From: Anaerolineae bacterium | GTDB taxonomy: Bacteria > Chloroflexota > Anaerolineae > Aggregatilineales > Phototrophicaceae | NCBI GenBank assembly: GCA_025055175.1 | Contig: JANWYT010000023.1 | Span: 62,001 to 126,000 of the forward strand | DNA length: 64,000 nucleotides | Reading direction: 5' to 3' | In this document: in pieces, positions 33,724 to 41,252 of the stretch | Numbering within the stretch: position 1 is the first letter of the stretch | Layout: every line of letters starts with the position of its first letter | Notes under the pieces: generated by a model | Databases searched by the model: none | What the model was told of the DNA's origin: nothing | The model's input: only the letters and a program-made list of their open reading frames with translations | Translations under genes and position numbers: made by a program

Positions 33724-34476
33724 CTACTTCTCCATGTACTGCGCCTTGAGTTGCTCAAGGCGCTGGGTTGCATTCTCTAGGCGAATGCGCCAGTTGATGA
33801 GCGTCGGGGTGACGAAGACCGTCCAGACGAACAGCGTCGCGCCCAGTGTCGCGCCAATGCCGGCCGTCACCTCAAATTCGCCGCTGGCGTTGGCGGCGCT
33901 TGGGCCGATGACCGCCGGATGGATGGTGTCTGGACGAATGCGGATGACAATCAGGGTGAAGATGACTGTTGTAATGGCCAGAATGCCGTAGATCGAAGCG
34001 AAGCGGCGACGCGTCTCCACGTTCTCAATCCCGCGCCGCAGCATGAGGTAGGCGATGTAGGTCAGCACCATGACGGCGGCGCTGGTCAAGCGCGGATCCC
34101 ATGTCCACCAGGTGTTCCATATAGGCCGCGCCCAGATCGAGCCAGTCGCCAAATTGATGAAGGCGAAGATGACGCCAACCTCCACGCCGGCCAGGGCTAG
34201 CGTGTCCCACTTGGGGTCGCGGGTGCGCAAGTATTGCACGCCACCGAGGACGGTTGCGCCAAAGGCCAAGAAGGCACAAAAGAAAGATGACATGTGCAGG
34301 TAGAAGATGCGCTGGATGTTGCCCTGTTGTACGTCTGTGCCAGCGTAGAATAGCCACATGATGATGGTCACCAGGGCTAAGACGACGGTCACAACGGTGT
34401 AGATGGGCAGGATGCGACTGCGCGAGTCGTTCTTGAGCTTGTCGCTCTCGGCAGGTAGGGGATGGACAGCACTCAT
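33724..34476 (-). CDS. ccmC: CcmC-type haem transporter
   Basis: The 250-residue membrane protein has six helices and the tryptophan-rich WWD motif in the form WNTWWTWDPRLTSAAV, which binds haem with the flanking histidines (FYLHMSSFF and DTIHPAVIG). CcmC delivers haem to CcmE in system I cytochrome c maturation. I chose the ATG at 34476, which follows AGAGGA; an upstream frame of 12 codons lacks a ribosome site. No ccmA, ccmB, ccmE or ccmF is in the window, so the pair CcmC/CcmD is isolated here. Confidence 0.92.
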   Translation of the reverse strand: MSAVHPLPAESDKLKNDSRSRILPIYTVVTVVLALVTIIMWLFYAGTDVQQGNIQRIFYLHMSSFFCAFLAFGATVLGGVQYLRTRDPKWDTLALAGVEVGVIFAFINLATGSIWARPIWNTWWTWDPRLTSAAVMVLTYIAYLMLRRGIENVETRRRFASIYGILAITTVIFTLIVIRIRPDTIHPAVIGPSAANASGEFEVTAGIGATLGATLFVWTVFVTPTLINWRIRLENATQRLEQLKAQYMEK

Positions 34477-34573
34477 GGACGATCCTCTAGAATACAGTGA
34501 ACGTTGGGTCAAATTTGCAAAAATCTGTGTAAACTTAAGTCAGTATAGGAGATTTTGCTGCACAAGTCTAGAC

Positions 34574-35581
34574 TCAGCGGCGCGGCACAGCGGGGCGGAT
34601 GGGCTGCTTGTCCAGGATCAGGCGGAAGAAGTAGTCAGCTTCCTCGGCAGAAGCTCCCCAGGCAAAATGGCCGCTGGCTGGGTAAACGCGCAAGCCGTAC
34701 CAGGCGCGCTTCTCGTCATAGACGCGGATGAGCTTGGCAGCGTGATCGGCGTAAGGGTTGACGGCATCGTACTGATTTTGGATGAGCAAGAGCGGTGGTA
34801 AATTGGCTCGCTGACGCGCCAAGTCCACCAAATTCGGCAGACTAGCCTCGCCTTCTGCGCCCATGAGGGCGCGGTAAGGGCTGTTCTTGGCCTGGGCGTC
34901 GTCGCGCACCTTCTCCACCATGTCCACCTGAGGCATGAAGACGTACAGGCCCAAGCAGGCCTCTCCCAACGTGAGGCCGTGCCACAGCGCTCCAAAGCCG
35001 CCCATTGAACCGCCAAAGCAGAAAATAGGCCGCTGCGGCTGCTCGGCCTGGACTTGGGCAATGAGGCCCTGGATGAGTTCGGCGACGAAGCCCTGGCCTG
35101 ACTCGCCCCAAAACCAGCTGCCCTGGCGACGCCAACCAAAGGTATCCCAGGGGGTGAGCAGGTCGAAATGCTCCCAGGGCTGGGAGGGACCGAGGTGCTG
35201 GAAGCCGTTGAAGCCGTGAAAGCTGACCACCAGGCCGCGCGACCGCTGGCGAGCGGGCAGCAAAGCGTAGCGCAGGAAGCGACCATCCCGCTCATAAATC
35301 AGCGGGTAGGTCGTCTCGACGTCGATGCCTTGCAGCGCACCGTCGACGACGCGCATGTGCTGGCGATACTCGGCGCGCAGCTGATCGGGGCTGGCCTGAG
35401 AGAACAGGTAGCGCTCATCGGCGTGGGCCAGCGGCAACTTGGCGCGCCAATCGGCTTGCTGAGCCAAGCCCAAGCGCCGCTCCAACGTGCGATAGAGCTT
35501 GAACTGGACGGCGCGCCACAGCTCGCCTTTGGCCAGGCGCTTGCGCAGCCAATAGCGTCGCTGAGGGGTCAAGCCGAACAT
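34574..35581 (-). CDS. Alpha/beta-hydrolase, unknown substrate
   Basis: The 335-residue protein has an alpha/beta-hydrolase core: LVVSFHGFNGF (oxyanion region), nucleophile elbow FGGSMGGFGALW, an Asp in IQNQYDAVNPYAD and the His in PASGHFAWG. The N-terminal 100 residues are extra and helical. The substrate is not evident; dienelactone-hydrolase or esterase-like enzymes are the nearest fold relatives. The start lies 3 bases after the stop of the carbamoyltransferase gene, so the two form an operon and may modify the same product. Confidence 0.8.
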   Translation of the reverse strand: MFGLTPQRRYWLRKRLAKGELWRAVQFKLYRTLERRLGLAQQADWRAKLPLAHADERYLFSQASPDQLRAEYRQHMRVVDGALQGIDVETTYPLIYERDGRFLRYALLPARQRSRGLVVSFHGFNGFQHLGPSQPWEHFDLLTPWDTFGWRRQGSWFWGESGQGFVAELIQGLIAQVQAEQPQRPIFCFGGSMGGFGALWHGLTLGEACLGLYVFMPQVDMVEKVRDDAQAKNSPYRALMGAEGEASLPNLVDLARQRANLPPLLLIQNQYDAVNPYADHAAKLIRVYDEKRAWYGLRVYPASGHFAWGASAEEADYFFRLILDKQPIRPAVPRR

Positions 35582-35584
35582 GAT

Positions 35585-37222
35585 TCAGTCCTTGCGCCAG
35601 GCGACCACGTCGTTGATGACCAACACGTCCATGTTGGTCTTGAGGAAGGTGGCCACCGCGTCTGACGGCGATTCGACGATAGGCTCGTTGTTGTCGTTGA
35701 AGCTGGTGTTGAGGATGACTGGCACGCCCGTCAGCTGGCCGAAGCGGCGGATGACGGCGGCGTACTTGGCGTTGTCTTGGCTGTCGTCGGGGACGATTTG
35801 CAGGCGCGCCGTGCCATCGACATGAGTCGTGGCTGGCGTCTCGGCTTTAGCCAGCGGCGTGGTCGGGACGGTGAAGGTCATGTGGCCCAAATCAGCGACG
35901 CCTTCAGGATAGACGTAGTAGCGCGGCGCGGCGCTGGCCAGCACCGCCGGCGCGAAGGGCCGAAACCACTCGCGGTGCTTGACTCGATGATTGACGATGT
36001 CTTTCATCTCGGCTTGGCGCGGATCGGCCAGGATGCTGCGATGGCCTAGGGCGCGCGCGCCCATCTCGCTCTGACCCTGAAACCAGCCGACGATCTTGCC
36101 CTGGCTGATAGCCTGAGCCGCGATCTCGGCCACGTCGTCGGGTCGCTCAGCCTTCAGGCCCGCCGCTTCGATAGCGTGGACAGCGTCGTCGTTGCTGTAC
36201 TGGCCGCCGAAGAAAGTCATCTTGAGTTGGAAGAAACGCGGCACGCGGGCGATGACGTGGACGTAGTAGAGCGCCGCCCCGATGCCGATCCCGCGATCTG
36301 CCGCCATCGGGAAGGCGAAGATGTTGCGGAACAGGCCGCTAGCCAGCAGGACGCCGTTCATCGACGAATTCATGCTCACGCCGCCGCTCAGCACCAGTCG
36401 GTCTTCGCCAGTGCGACGTTTGCCGATGACAGCCAGCTCCAGCGCCACCGTCTCCAACACCTTCTGGATGCTGGCCGCCAAGTTCATGTGATCCTGGGTG
36501 AGCGGCTCTGGGTTAATGCGGCGCGGCAACAACTCGTAGAGAAAATCGTTGTTGAGCAGCATGGCGTTCAAGTAGCCACCCTCCGCCGCCAGGGCCGCCG
36601 TCTCTCCCTGCAGCGCTTCGCTCAGGCGCAGGTTGCCCTCTGGCGTCACTTGCAACTCCTCCATATAGCGCTCATACCAAATGGGTTGACCGTAGGGCGC
36701 CAGGCCCTGCGTCTTACCCTCGGCGCCATACGTCCCCAGGCCGATGTGGTAGGTGGCGCGCAGATACTCTAGGCCTATGCTGTTCATATCGCTCATGCGC
36801 TCATGGACTTCGATGTCCAGGCCGTCGCCGCGCGCCAGCAGGCCACTAGAGCCGTCGCCGAAGCCGTCTAAGGACATAATCAGGGCGCTGTCGTAGGGAG
36901 AGCTGAAGAAGACGGCTGCCGCGTGGGCTAGATGGTGATCGACGTCGACGAAATGAGCCTGAGGCAGCAGAGCCTTCAGGCGCTCTTTCACCGGGAAGGG
37001 ATCGCTATGGCCGAAAGCCACGATCGCGATTTGCTGCGGACGCACCCCTAGTTGGCCACAGACGCGCAGGATAGGGATGAGCAAATCCTCGTTGGGCTGG
37101 ATGATGTGGTGCTTGCGCCGCGACAAGCGCTCTGCCTCGCACATCGCCACGCGCTGCGTCTCCACGTCGATCAGCGCGCAGTTGTAGTCATGCATGAAAC
37201 CGCCAATGCCCAAGACCAGCAT
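35585..37222 (-). CDS. NodU/CmcH-family O-carbamoyltransferase
   Basis: The 545-residue protein has the two-domain layout of the family. The N-terminal Kae1-like domain contains the metal-binding VDHHLAHAAAVFFSSPYDSA, DGFGDG and LSGGVSMNSS. The C-terminal YrdC-like domain shows GQSEMGARALGHRSILADPR and NTSFN. These enzymes make carbamoyl-adenylate from carbamoyl phosphate and ATP and transfer it to a hydroxyl of a sugar or antibiotic. The acceptor is unknown. The ATG at 37222 follows AGGAGA. No other natural-product genes are nearby; the only partner is the hydrolase 3 bases downstream. Confidence 0.9.
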   Translation of the reverse strand: MLVLGIGGFMHDYNCALIDVETQRVAMCEAERLSRRKHHIIQPNEDLLIPILRVCGQLGVRPQQIAIVAFGHSDPFPVKERLKALLPQAHFVDVDHHLAHAAAVFFSSPYDSALIMSLDGFGDGSSGLLARGDGLDIEVHERMSDMNSIGLEYLRATYHIGLGTYGAEGKTQGLAPYGQPIWYERYMEELQVTPEGNLRLSEALQGETAALAAEGGYLNAMLLNNDFLYELLPRRINPEPLTQDHMNLAASIQKVLETVALELAVIGKRRTGEDRLVLSGGVSMNSSMNGVLLASGLFRNIFAFPMAADRGIGIGAALYYVHVIARVPRFFQLKMTFFGGQYSNDDAVHAIEAAGLKAERPDDVAEIAAQAISQGKIVGWFQGQSEMGARALGHRSILADPRQAEMKDIVNHRVKHREWFRPFAPAVLASAAPRYYVYPEGVADLGHMTFTVPTTPLAKAETPATTHVDGTARLQIVPDDSQDNAKYAAVIRRFGQLTGVPVILNTSFNDNNEPIVESPSDAVATFLKTNMDVLVINDVVAWRKD

Positions 37223-37388
37223 AAGGTCTCCTCTGTTGTGTGGCTTACAGGCTGAAGAAGGGCGCGCCGCTGCGCAGCGCGCGCGCATTATAGGCCAGGG
37301 CAGACCATTCATCAATGCGCAGCGCGCCCCTGGCAGTCCATGCCGAGCCGCTAACGACCTTCCATCAGCTTTATAACTGCCTTCTATG

Positions 37389-37415
37389 AGTATAGAACAA
37401 ATTTTCTGCTATACT
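37389..37415 (+). promoter_or_regulatory. Inverted repeat over the promoter of the LexA-like gene
   Basis: AGTATAG (37389-37395) and CTATACT (37409-37415) are perfect 7-bp inverted arms 13 bp apart. The right arm contains the -10 TATACT (37410-37415), itself preceded by TGC (extended -10). The arrangement fits autoregulation by a dimeric DNA-binding protein such as the one encoded next. Confidence 0.55.
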
Positions 37416-37486
37416 GAGCAGCGTTAGGAACTTGTAACACCGCCCATTGTCGCTCAGCCTATGTTGAACAGAGAGAGGTTGCCACC

Positions 37487-37756
37487 GTGAGAGCGCGCCG
37501 CAAGCTGCACCCCTACACCCAAGCCGTCTATGATTTCATCTGCGACTATCTACGTCGCCATCAAATGTCGCCGACCATCCGCGAGATTGGCCAGGGCGTC
37601 TACCTGGGCCATACCACCGTTTGGGGACACCTCAGCAAACTGGAGGGCATGGGCTGGATTGTGCGCGAGCCAGGCATTCCGCGTTCGATCCGCTTGGGCG
37701 AGCTAGCGCCTGATTACCAACCGCCTCTCGAACGAACCTCTCAGCGTCACGAATAG
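37487..37756 (+). CDS. LexA-type winged-helix protein without the protease domain
   Basis: This 89-residue protein matches the N-terminal DNA-binding domain of LexA: HPYTQAVYDFICDYLRRHQM, then SPTIREIGQGVYLGHTTVWG with the recognition-helix region, then LEGMGWIVREPGIPRSIRL. It ends 17 residues later, so the Ala-Gly cleavage site and S24 peptidase of LexA are absent. It could be a constitutive repressor, a natural antagonist of LexA sites or a regulator of something else. The start is a GTG at 37487 after GAGAGAGG. An inverted repeat covers its promoter. Confidence 0.8.
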   Translation: MRARRKLHPYTQAVYDFICDYLRRHQMSPTIREIGQGVYLGHTTVWGHLSKLEGMGWIVREPGIPRSIRLGELAPDYQPPLERTSQRHE

Positions 37757-37769
37757 GGCCTGGCCCTAT
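37753..37769 (+). terminator. Compact hairpin after the LexA-like gene
   Basis: ATAGGGCC and GGCCCTAT are perfect 8-bp arms around a single base and overlap the stop codon of the LexA-like gene. No T-tract follows; the termination role is tentative. Confidence 0.4.
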
Positions 37770-37789
37770 GGGCCTTGAGCTGGCCTCTG

Positions 37790-37818
37790 TTACACTGAAT
37801 AGCCGTATTCACTACAAT
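37790..37818 (+). promoter_or_regulatory. MFS promoter with palindrome in the spacer
   Basis: TTACAC (37790-37795) and TACAAT (37813-37818) are 17 bp apart. The spacer is almost filled by the perfect palindrome TGAATAGCCGTATTCA (37796-37811). A repressor bound there would block RNA polymerase. The ATG follows 13 bases after the -10, so the mRNA would be leaderless or nearly so. Confidence 0.6.
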
Positions 37819-37831
37819 CAAGAAAATTCTC

Positions 37832-39016
37832 ATGACGCCAAGCCCTGCTTTCCAACGCGACAGGCTCACCTTGCTCAGCTATGCCCTGATCGCCAGCTAC
37901 ATCTACTTCCAGTCTGTGTTGGGGCCGGCCTTGCCCTTCCTGCGCCAAGAACTCAGCCTCAGCTTCGGCGATGCTGCCCTGCACACCAGTGCCATGTCTC
38001 TGGGAGTCATCGTGGCTGGACTGGTGGCCGACCGCGTGGTGCGGCGCATAGGCCGCTCTGCTACCCTGTGGAGCGGTGGCGCAGGCATGGTCGCGGGTGG
38101 CGCGCTCATCATGCTGGGTCAACACATCGTCGTCACTATCTTGGGCGCTTTCTTAATCGGAGCAGTGGGCAATTGGCTCATCAACAGCGCCAACGCCACC
38201 CTAGTGGATCATCACAGAGAGCGACGCGCTATCGCCCTCACCGAGTCGAACATCGTCGCCAGCGCCCTGAGCATGGCGCCACCACTGCTGGTGGGCGGTC
38301 TGCAAAGCCTGGGCCTGAGCTGGCGCGGCGCGCTGCTGCTGGCTATCCTGGTCTTTGGCCTGTTGGCCTTGTGGGGGCGCACCGTCCCCATCCCAGAGGC
38401 CACCGAAACCAAGCAAAAACGCGAAGATCAGGACGGCAAGCCTAAGATCGGCCTGCCTCTCATCTTCTGGCCCTTCTGGCTGCTGACGATCCTCTTGGTG
38501 GCCATCGAATGGACGCTGATCTTCTGGGGTGCAGGCTTCCTCAACACTGTCGTCGGCTTGCCACCAGAGCAGGCTTCGGCGCTGATGAGCAGCTTCATCT
38601 TGGCGATGGTCATCGGACGAATTGGCCTCAGCCGTCTGCTGCTGCTGTTCGACAGCCGCCAACTGCTGGCCGCTTCGTTCGGCGTACAGGGCCTGGGCTT
38701 CGCGCTGTTCTGGTTGGGCCAGCAGCCTCTCCTCAACGTGTTAGGTCTGTTCATCTGCGGGCTGGGAGTCTCGCCCCAATTTCCACTAGCCCTGGGCCTG
38801 GTGACGGGCGTGGCGCCCGGCCTGGCTGACCGCGTGACGGCGCGCCTGTCCTTCGGCGTGGGCCTGTCTGTCCTCGTCCTGCCGCTCGTTCTGGGCTTGC
38901 TGGCTGATGAACTGGGCCTGTTCCGCGCCTTCGCCGTGTTCATCGTCATGTGGCTGGCGGCGGCGATCCTGTTCGCGCGTTTGGCGGGCCACCTGCCCCA
39001 ACACGCCTCGGCGTGA
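37832..39016 (+). CDS. MFS transporter (CynX/NarK-like)
   Basis: The 394-residue protein has twelve predicted helices and an MFS-like loop after helix 2 (GLVADRVVRRIGRSA, corresponding to the G-x-x-x-D-R-x-G-R motif). A charged cytoplasmic loop (ETKQKREDQDGKPK) separates the two six-helix halves. The substrate is unknown; it could export or import a small organic compound. There is no ribosome site before the ATG, and the promoter lies so close that the transcript is probably leaderless. It follows the LexA-like gene and may be its target, though the palindromes differ. Confidence 0.85.
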   Translation: MTPSPAFQRDRLTLLSYALIASYIYFQSVLGPALPFLRQELSLSFGDAALHTSAMSLGVIVAGLVADRVVRRIGRSATLWSGGAGMVAGGALIMLGQHIVVTILGAFLIGAVGNWLINSANATLVDHHRERRAIALTESNIVASALSMAPPLLVGGLQSLGLSWRGALLLAILVFGLLALWGRTVPIPEATETKQKREDQDGKPKIGLPLIFWPFWLLTILLVAIEWTLIFWGAGFLNTVVGLPPEQASALMSSFILAMVIGRIGLSRLLLLFDSRQLLAASFGVQGLGFALFWLGQQPLLNVLGLFICGLGVSPQFPLALGLVTGVAPGLADRVTARLSFGVGLSVLVLPLVLGLLADELGLFRAFAVFIVMWLAAAILFARLAGHLPQHASA

Positions 39017-39028
39017 GGGTTAAGCCAA

Positions 39029-39058
39029 GCGATGAGAGCCTGAAATGCTCATGCTTCA
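39029..39058 (-). repeat. Possible divergent copy 6 of the dispersed repeat
   Basis: On the minus strand the stretch TGAAGCATGAGCATTTCAGG, then CTCTCATCGC, resembles the repeat after a short gap is allowed. The match is weak and may be chance. Confidence 0.3.
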
Positions 39059-39084
39059 ACCGTCGGAATTGACCCGTCGCTTGC

Positions 39085-39114
39085 TTGACGCTCAGGCTGA
39101 TGAGAGGCTATAAT
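39085..39114 (+). promoter_or_regulatory. Promoter of tetR-TIR
   Basis: TTGACG (39085-39090) and a consensus TATAAT (39109-39114) are separated by 18 bp. The operator at 39112-39131 overlaps the last bases of the -10 and the expected start site near 39121. Confidence 0.8.
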
Positions 39115-39131
39115 CGAACGGCGATTTAATT
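39112..39131 (+). promoter_or_regulatory. Candidate TetR operator C (autoregulation)
   Basis: AATCGAACGGCGATTTAATT shares 16 of 20 bases with operator B at 1960-1979 in the same relative alignment. It overlaps the -10 and start site of the tetR promoter. The likely consensus is AATCRAACGRCRATTTRATT. Confidence 0.7.
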
Positions 39132-39216
39132 CTATCTTGCCCAAACTTATTGCTGGTCATCCGTCCCGCACGAGCGGGCAAGATGACACTCCTTTTCGTC
39201 AGAAAGGATTCTCACT

Positions 39217-39903
39217 TTGGCCCGCAAACCCGCCGATCAATCCGTCAACCGCGAGGCCATCTTGTTAGCGGCGGCGGATGTCTTGCGCCAGAATGGCTAC
39301 GAAGCCACCACCATGAAAGACATCGCTGCGCGCGTAGGCTTGACCGCTGCCAGCCTTTATCATCATTTCAAGAGCAAGGACTTCCTGCTGCTGTCGGTGC
39401 TGGAGATTGGCCTAGAACACGCCATTGCGCGCCTAGAGCCGTTGTTGCACGCCACAGACCTGCCGTGTAGCGAGCGCCTGCGCCGCATGATCGCCACCCA
39501 CATCATCGAAGTTGCCGACAACACCGCTGTAGGCGCGGCGATGGTCTTTGAGATTCGCTCGCTGATGAACGCCAAGCTCTCGCCGCGCAACGGCCTCACA
39601 GAAGCCGACTACGCCGAATTCATAGAGCGGCGCGAAGCCTTCTTCCGCCGTCGCGACGTCTTCGAAGGCCTGTTCAAACAGATCATCAGGCAGGGCATCA
39701 ACAGCGGCGAATTTCGCCCTGTAGACGCCGGTATCGTCACGAAGGCGATGATGGGCGCGCAGAACTGGGTGGGCGTGTGGTACAAGCCGACAGGCCGCCT
39801 GAGCGGCCCTCAGGTGGCCGAAATTATGGCCGACACCTTCATCCATAGTCTGCTGAACGCCACGCCTCAGCCCGCCCCGCGCCAGGAGACTTCGCACATA
39901 TGA
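39217..39903 (+). CDS. TetR-family regulator, probable acyl-CoA-responsive repressor
   Basis: The 228-residue protein has the TetR helix-turn-helix at the N-terminus (AILLAAADVLRQNGYEATTM, KDIAARVGLTAASLYHHFKS) and a helical ligand domain resembling the KstR2/FadR-type group (FEIRSLMNAKLSPRNGLTEA, MMGAQNWVGVWYKPTGRLSG). The start is a TTG at 39217 after AAAGGA; no ATG fits. Its own promoter carries a 20-bp palindrome that also flanks the promoter of the acyl-CoA dehydrogenase at 2003, so it probably represses itself and that gene, with an acyl-CoA as inducer. It overlaps the TIR gene by 4 nt (ATGA). Confidence 0.88.
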   Translation: MARKPADQSVNREAILLAAADVLRQNGYEATTMKDIAARVGLTAASLYHHFKSKDFLLLSVLEIGLEHAIARLEPLLHATDLPCSERLRRMIATHIIEVADNTAVGAAMVFEIRSLMNAKLSPRNGLTEADYAEFIERREAFFRRRDVFEGLFKQIIRQGINSGEFRPVDAGIVTKAMMGAQNWVGVWYKPTGRLSGPQVAEIMADTFIHSLLNATPQPAPRQETSHI

Positions 39904-41171
39904 CGAGTCAGCGCGCCCTCACCTCTGATGTCTTCATCTCCTATTCGCGCAAAGACGGCGACTTCGTGCGCCGCCTGGTAGGAGCGCTCAAGGCCGATGG
40001 CTATGAGGTCTGGGTAGATTTTGAAGATATTCCCTTCGCGACCGACTGGTGGCAAGAAATCGTCGTGGGCATTGAAGGCGCAGCGGTGGCCATCTTCGTC
40101 CTCAGCCCCGACTCTATCCAATCCGAGGTCTGTTCGCTGGAAGTGGCTCATATCCTCAAGAGCAACAAGCGCCTGATTCCTACTGTGTGGCGCGATAGCG
40201 GCATGTACAACCTGGAGACCTCTCAGTTCAAAGTGCCGAAGGTCATCCGCAGCCTGAATTGGATTTTCTTCAACGACGAAGCCAAGTTTGACGACGCCTA
40301 TGCCAAGCTGCGCACCACCATCGACACCGACTTCGCCGAAGAGCGCAAGCTGACCAAAATCCTGGTGCAGGCCCGTGAGTGGGAGGAGAAAGACCACCAC
40401 CCTGGCTCGCTGCTGCGCGGCCTGGAACTAGAGGAGGCCGAGCAGGCCGCCCAGGGTGCTGAGCTGAACGAGCTGCAGCGCACTTTCCTGCAGGCCAGTC
40501 GTAACCGCGAACATGCCGAACAGTTGGCGTGGCGCTTCATCTGGGGCGCTGTCGGCGGGATCGTAGGCATGGCCTGGTTGGTGGCGGGCATCTTCCGTGG
40601 CTTCCGCCTGAGCGATCCAGTGTCGCTGGCGTTGGCCTTCACAGCAGGCCAGTTCTTCGGCTTGTTCGTGGGACTGCTGGCTCTGCTCAGCCACGGCCTA
40701 CCGCGCTTTGCAGAGCGCGCTCTGCCGCGCCAACTGCACATTGGCGCGCGCGCGGCCCTGTGCCTGCTGGTGGGCGCGTTGGCTTGGATGGTCTATCAGT
40801 GGTTCTTCCTGGGCGCACCCTTCGCCCTGAATTGGAGCAAAGCTCTGGGCGGCCTGGGCCTGAGCGGCGGCTTCATCCTCACCATGCTGGGCAAGTTGCC
40901 GCGCGTGAGCCAGGCCCTGCGCCTGAAGTCCGGCGCGTCCTGGTTGCCGCTGGTATCGGTAGCGCTGATTGCCCTGTGTACCTTCCTGCCCATCTTGCCG
41001 CTGAACAGCACCTCCAGTCTACCTGCCATCCAAGAGGGGACGTTGGACTGGCTGATCGCCTTCGACCACGCCGAACAGGTCTGGCAAGTGGGCCTGCCCC
41101 TGGCCCTGTTCATCGCCCTGGGGGCGAACGCCAGCCCCCTATGGGAGTTGCTGCGCAATTTGCAGCACTGA
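39900..41171 (+). CDS. TIR-domain protein fused to a multi-helix membrane domain
   Basis: The 423-residue protein begins with a TIR domain of about 135 residues: DVFISYSRKDGDFVRRLVGA, then YEVWVDFEDIP, then IFVLSPDSIQSEVCSLEVAH. Glu81 stands where NAD-cleaving bacterial TIR domains have their catalytic Glu (S-x-x-C-x-x-E pattern), although the usual Trp before Cys is Val. A helical linker (KILVQAREWEEKDHHPGSLL) resembles the linker that joins TIR to WD40 repeats in other bacterial proteins, but here a region of about six membrane helices (residues about 205-415) follows instead. The start overlaps the tetR stop by 4 nt, so both are made from one message. Signalling or NAD cleavage at the membrane is possible; neither is shown. 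Confidence 0.85.
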   Translation: MTSQRALTSDVFISYSRKDGDFVRRLVGALKADGYEVWVDFEDIPFATDWWQEIVVGIEGAAVAIFVLSPDSIQSEVCSLEVAHILKSNKRLIPTVWRDSGMYNLETSQFKVPKVIRSLNWIFFNDEAKFDDAYAKLRTTIDTDFAEERKLTKILVQAREWEEKDHHPGSLLRGLELEEAEQAAQGAELNELQRTFLQASRNREHAEQLAWRFIWGAVGGIVGMAWLVAGIFRGFRLSDPVSLALAFTAGQFFGLFVGLLALLSHGLPRFAERALPRQLHIGARAALCLLVGALAWMVYQWFFLGAPFALNWSKALGGLGLSGGFILTMLGKLPRVSQALRLKSGASWLPLVSVALIALCTFLPILPLNSTSSLPAIQEGTLDWLIAFDHAEQVWQVGLPLALFIALGANASPLWELLRNLQH

Positions 41172-41186
41172 AAACCCGTGATCTTC

Positions 41187-41210
41187 CAGGGCGCTTCGCC
41201 CTGTGTTTTT
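41187..41210 (+). terminator. Terminator between the TIR gene and fadN
   Basis: CAGGGCG and CGCCCTG form a 7-bp stem with a CTT loop, followed by TGTTTTT. It would end most tetR-TIR transcripts. Only 42 bases separate it from the fadN start and I see no clear promoter there. Confidence 0.75.
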
Positions 41211-41252
41211 CCTATTCAAGAACAACCCTTGTTTGCCAGAGAAAGGTTCGAG

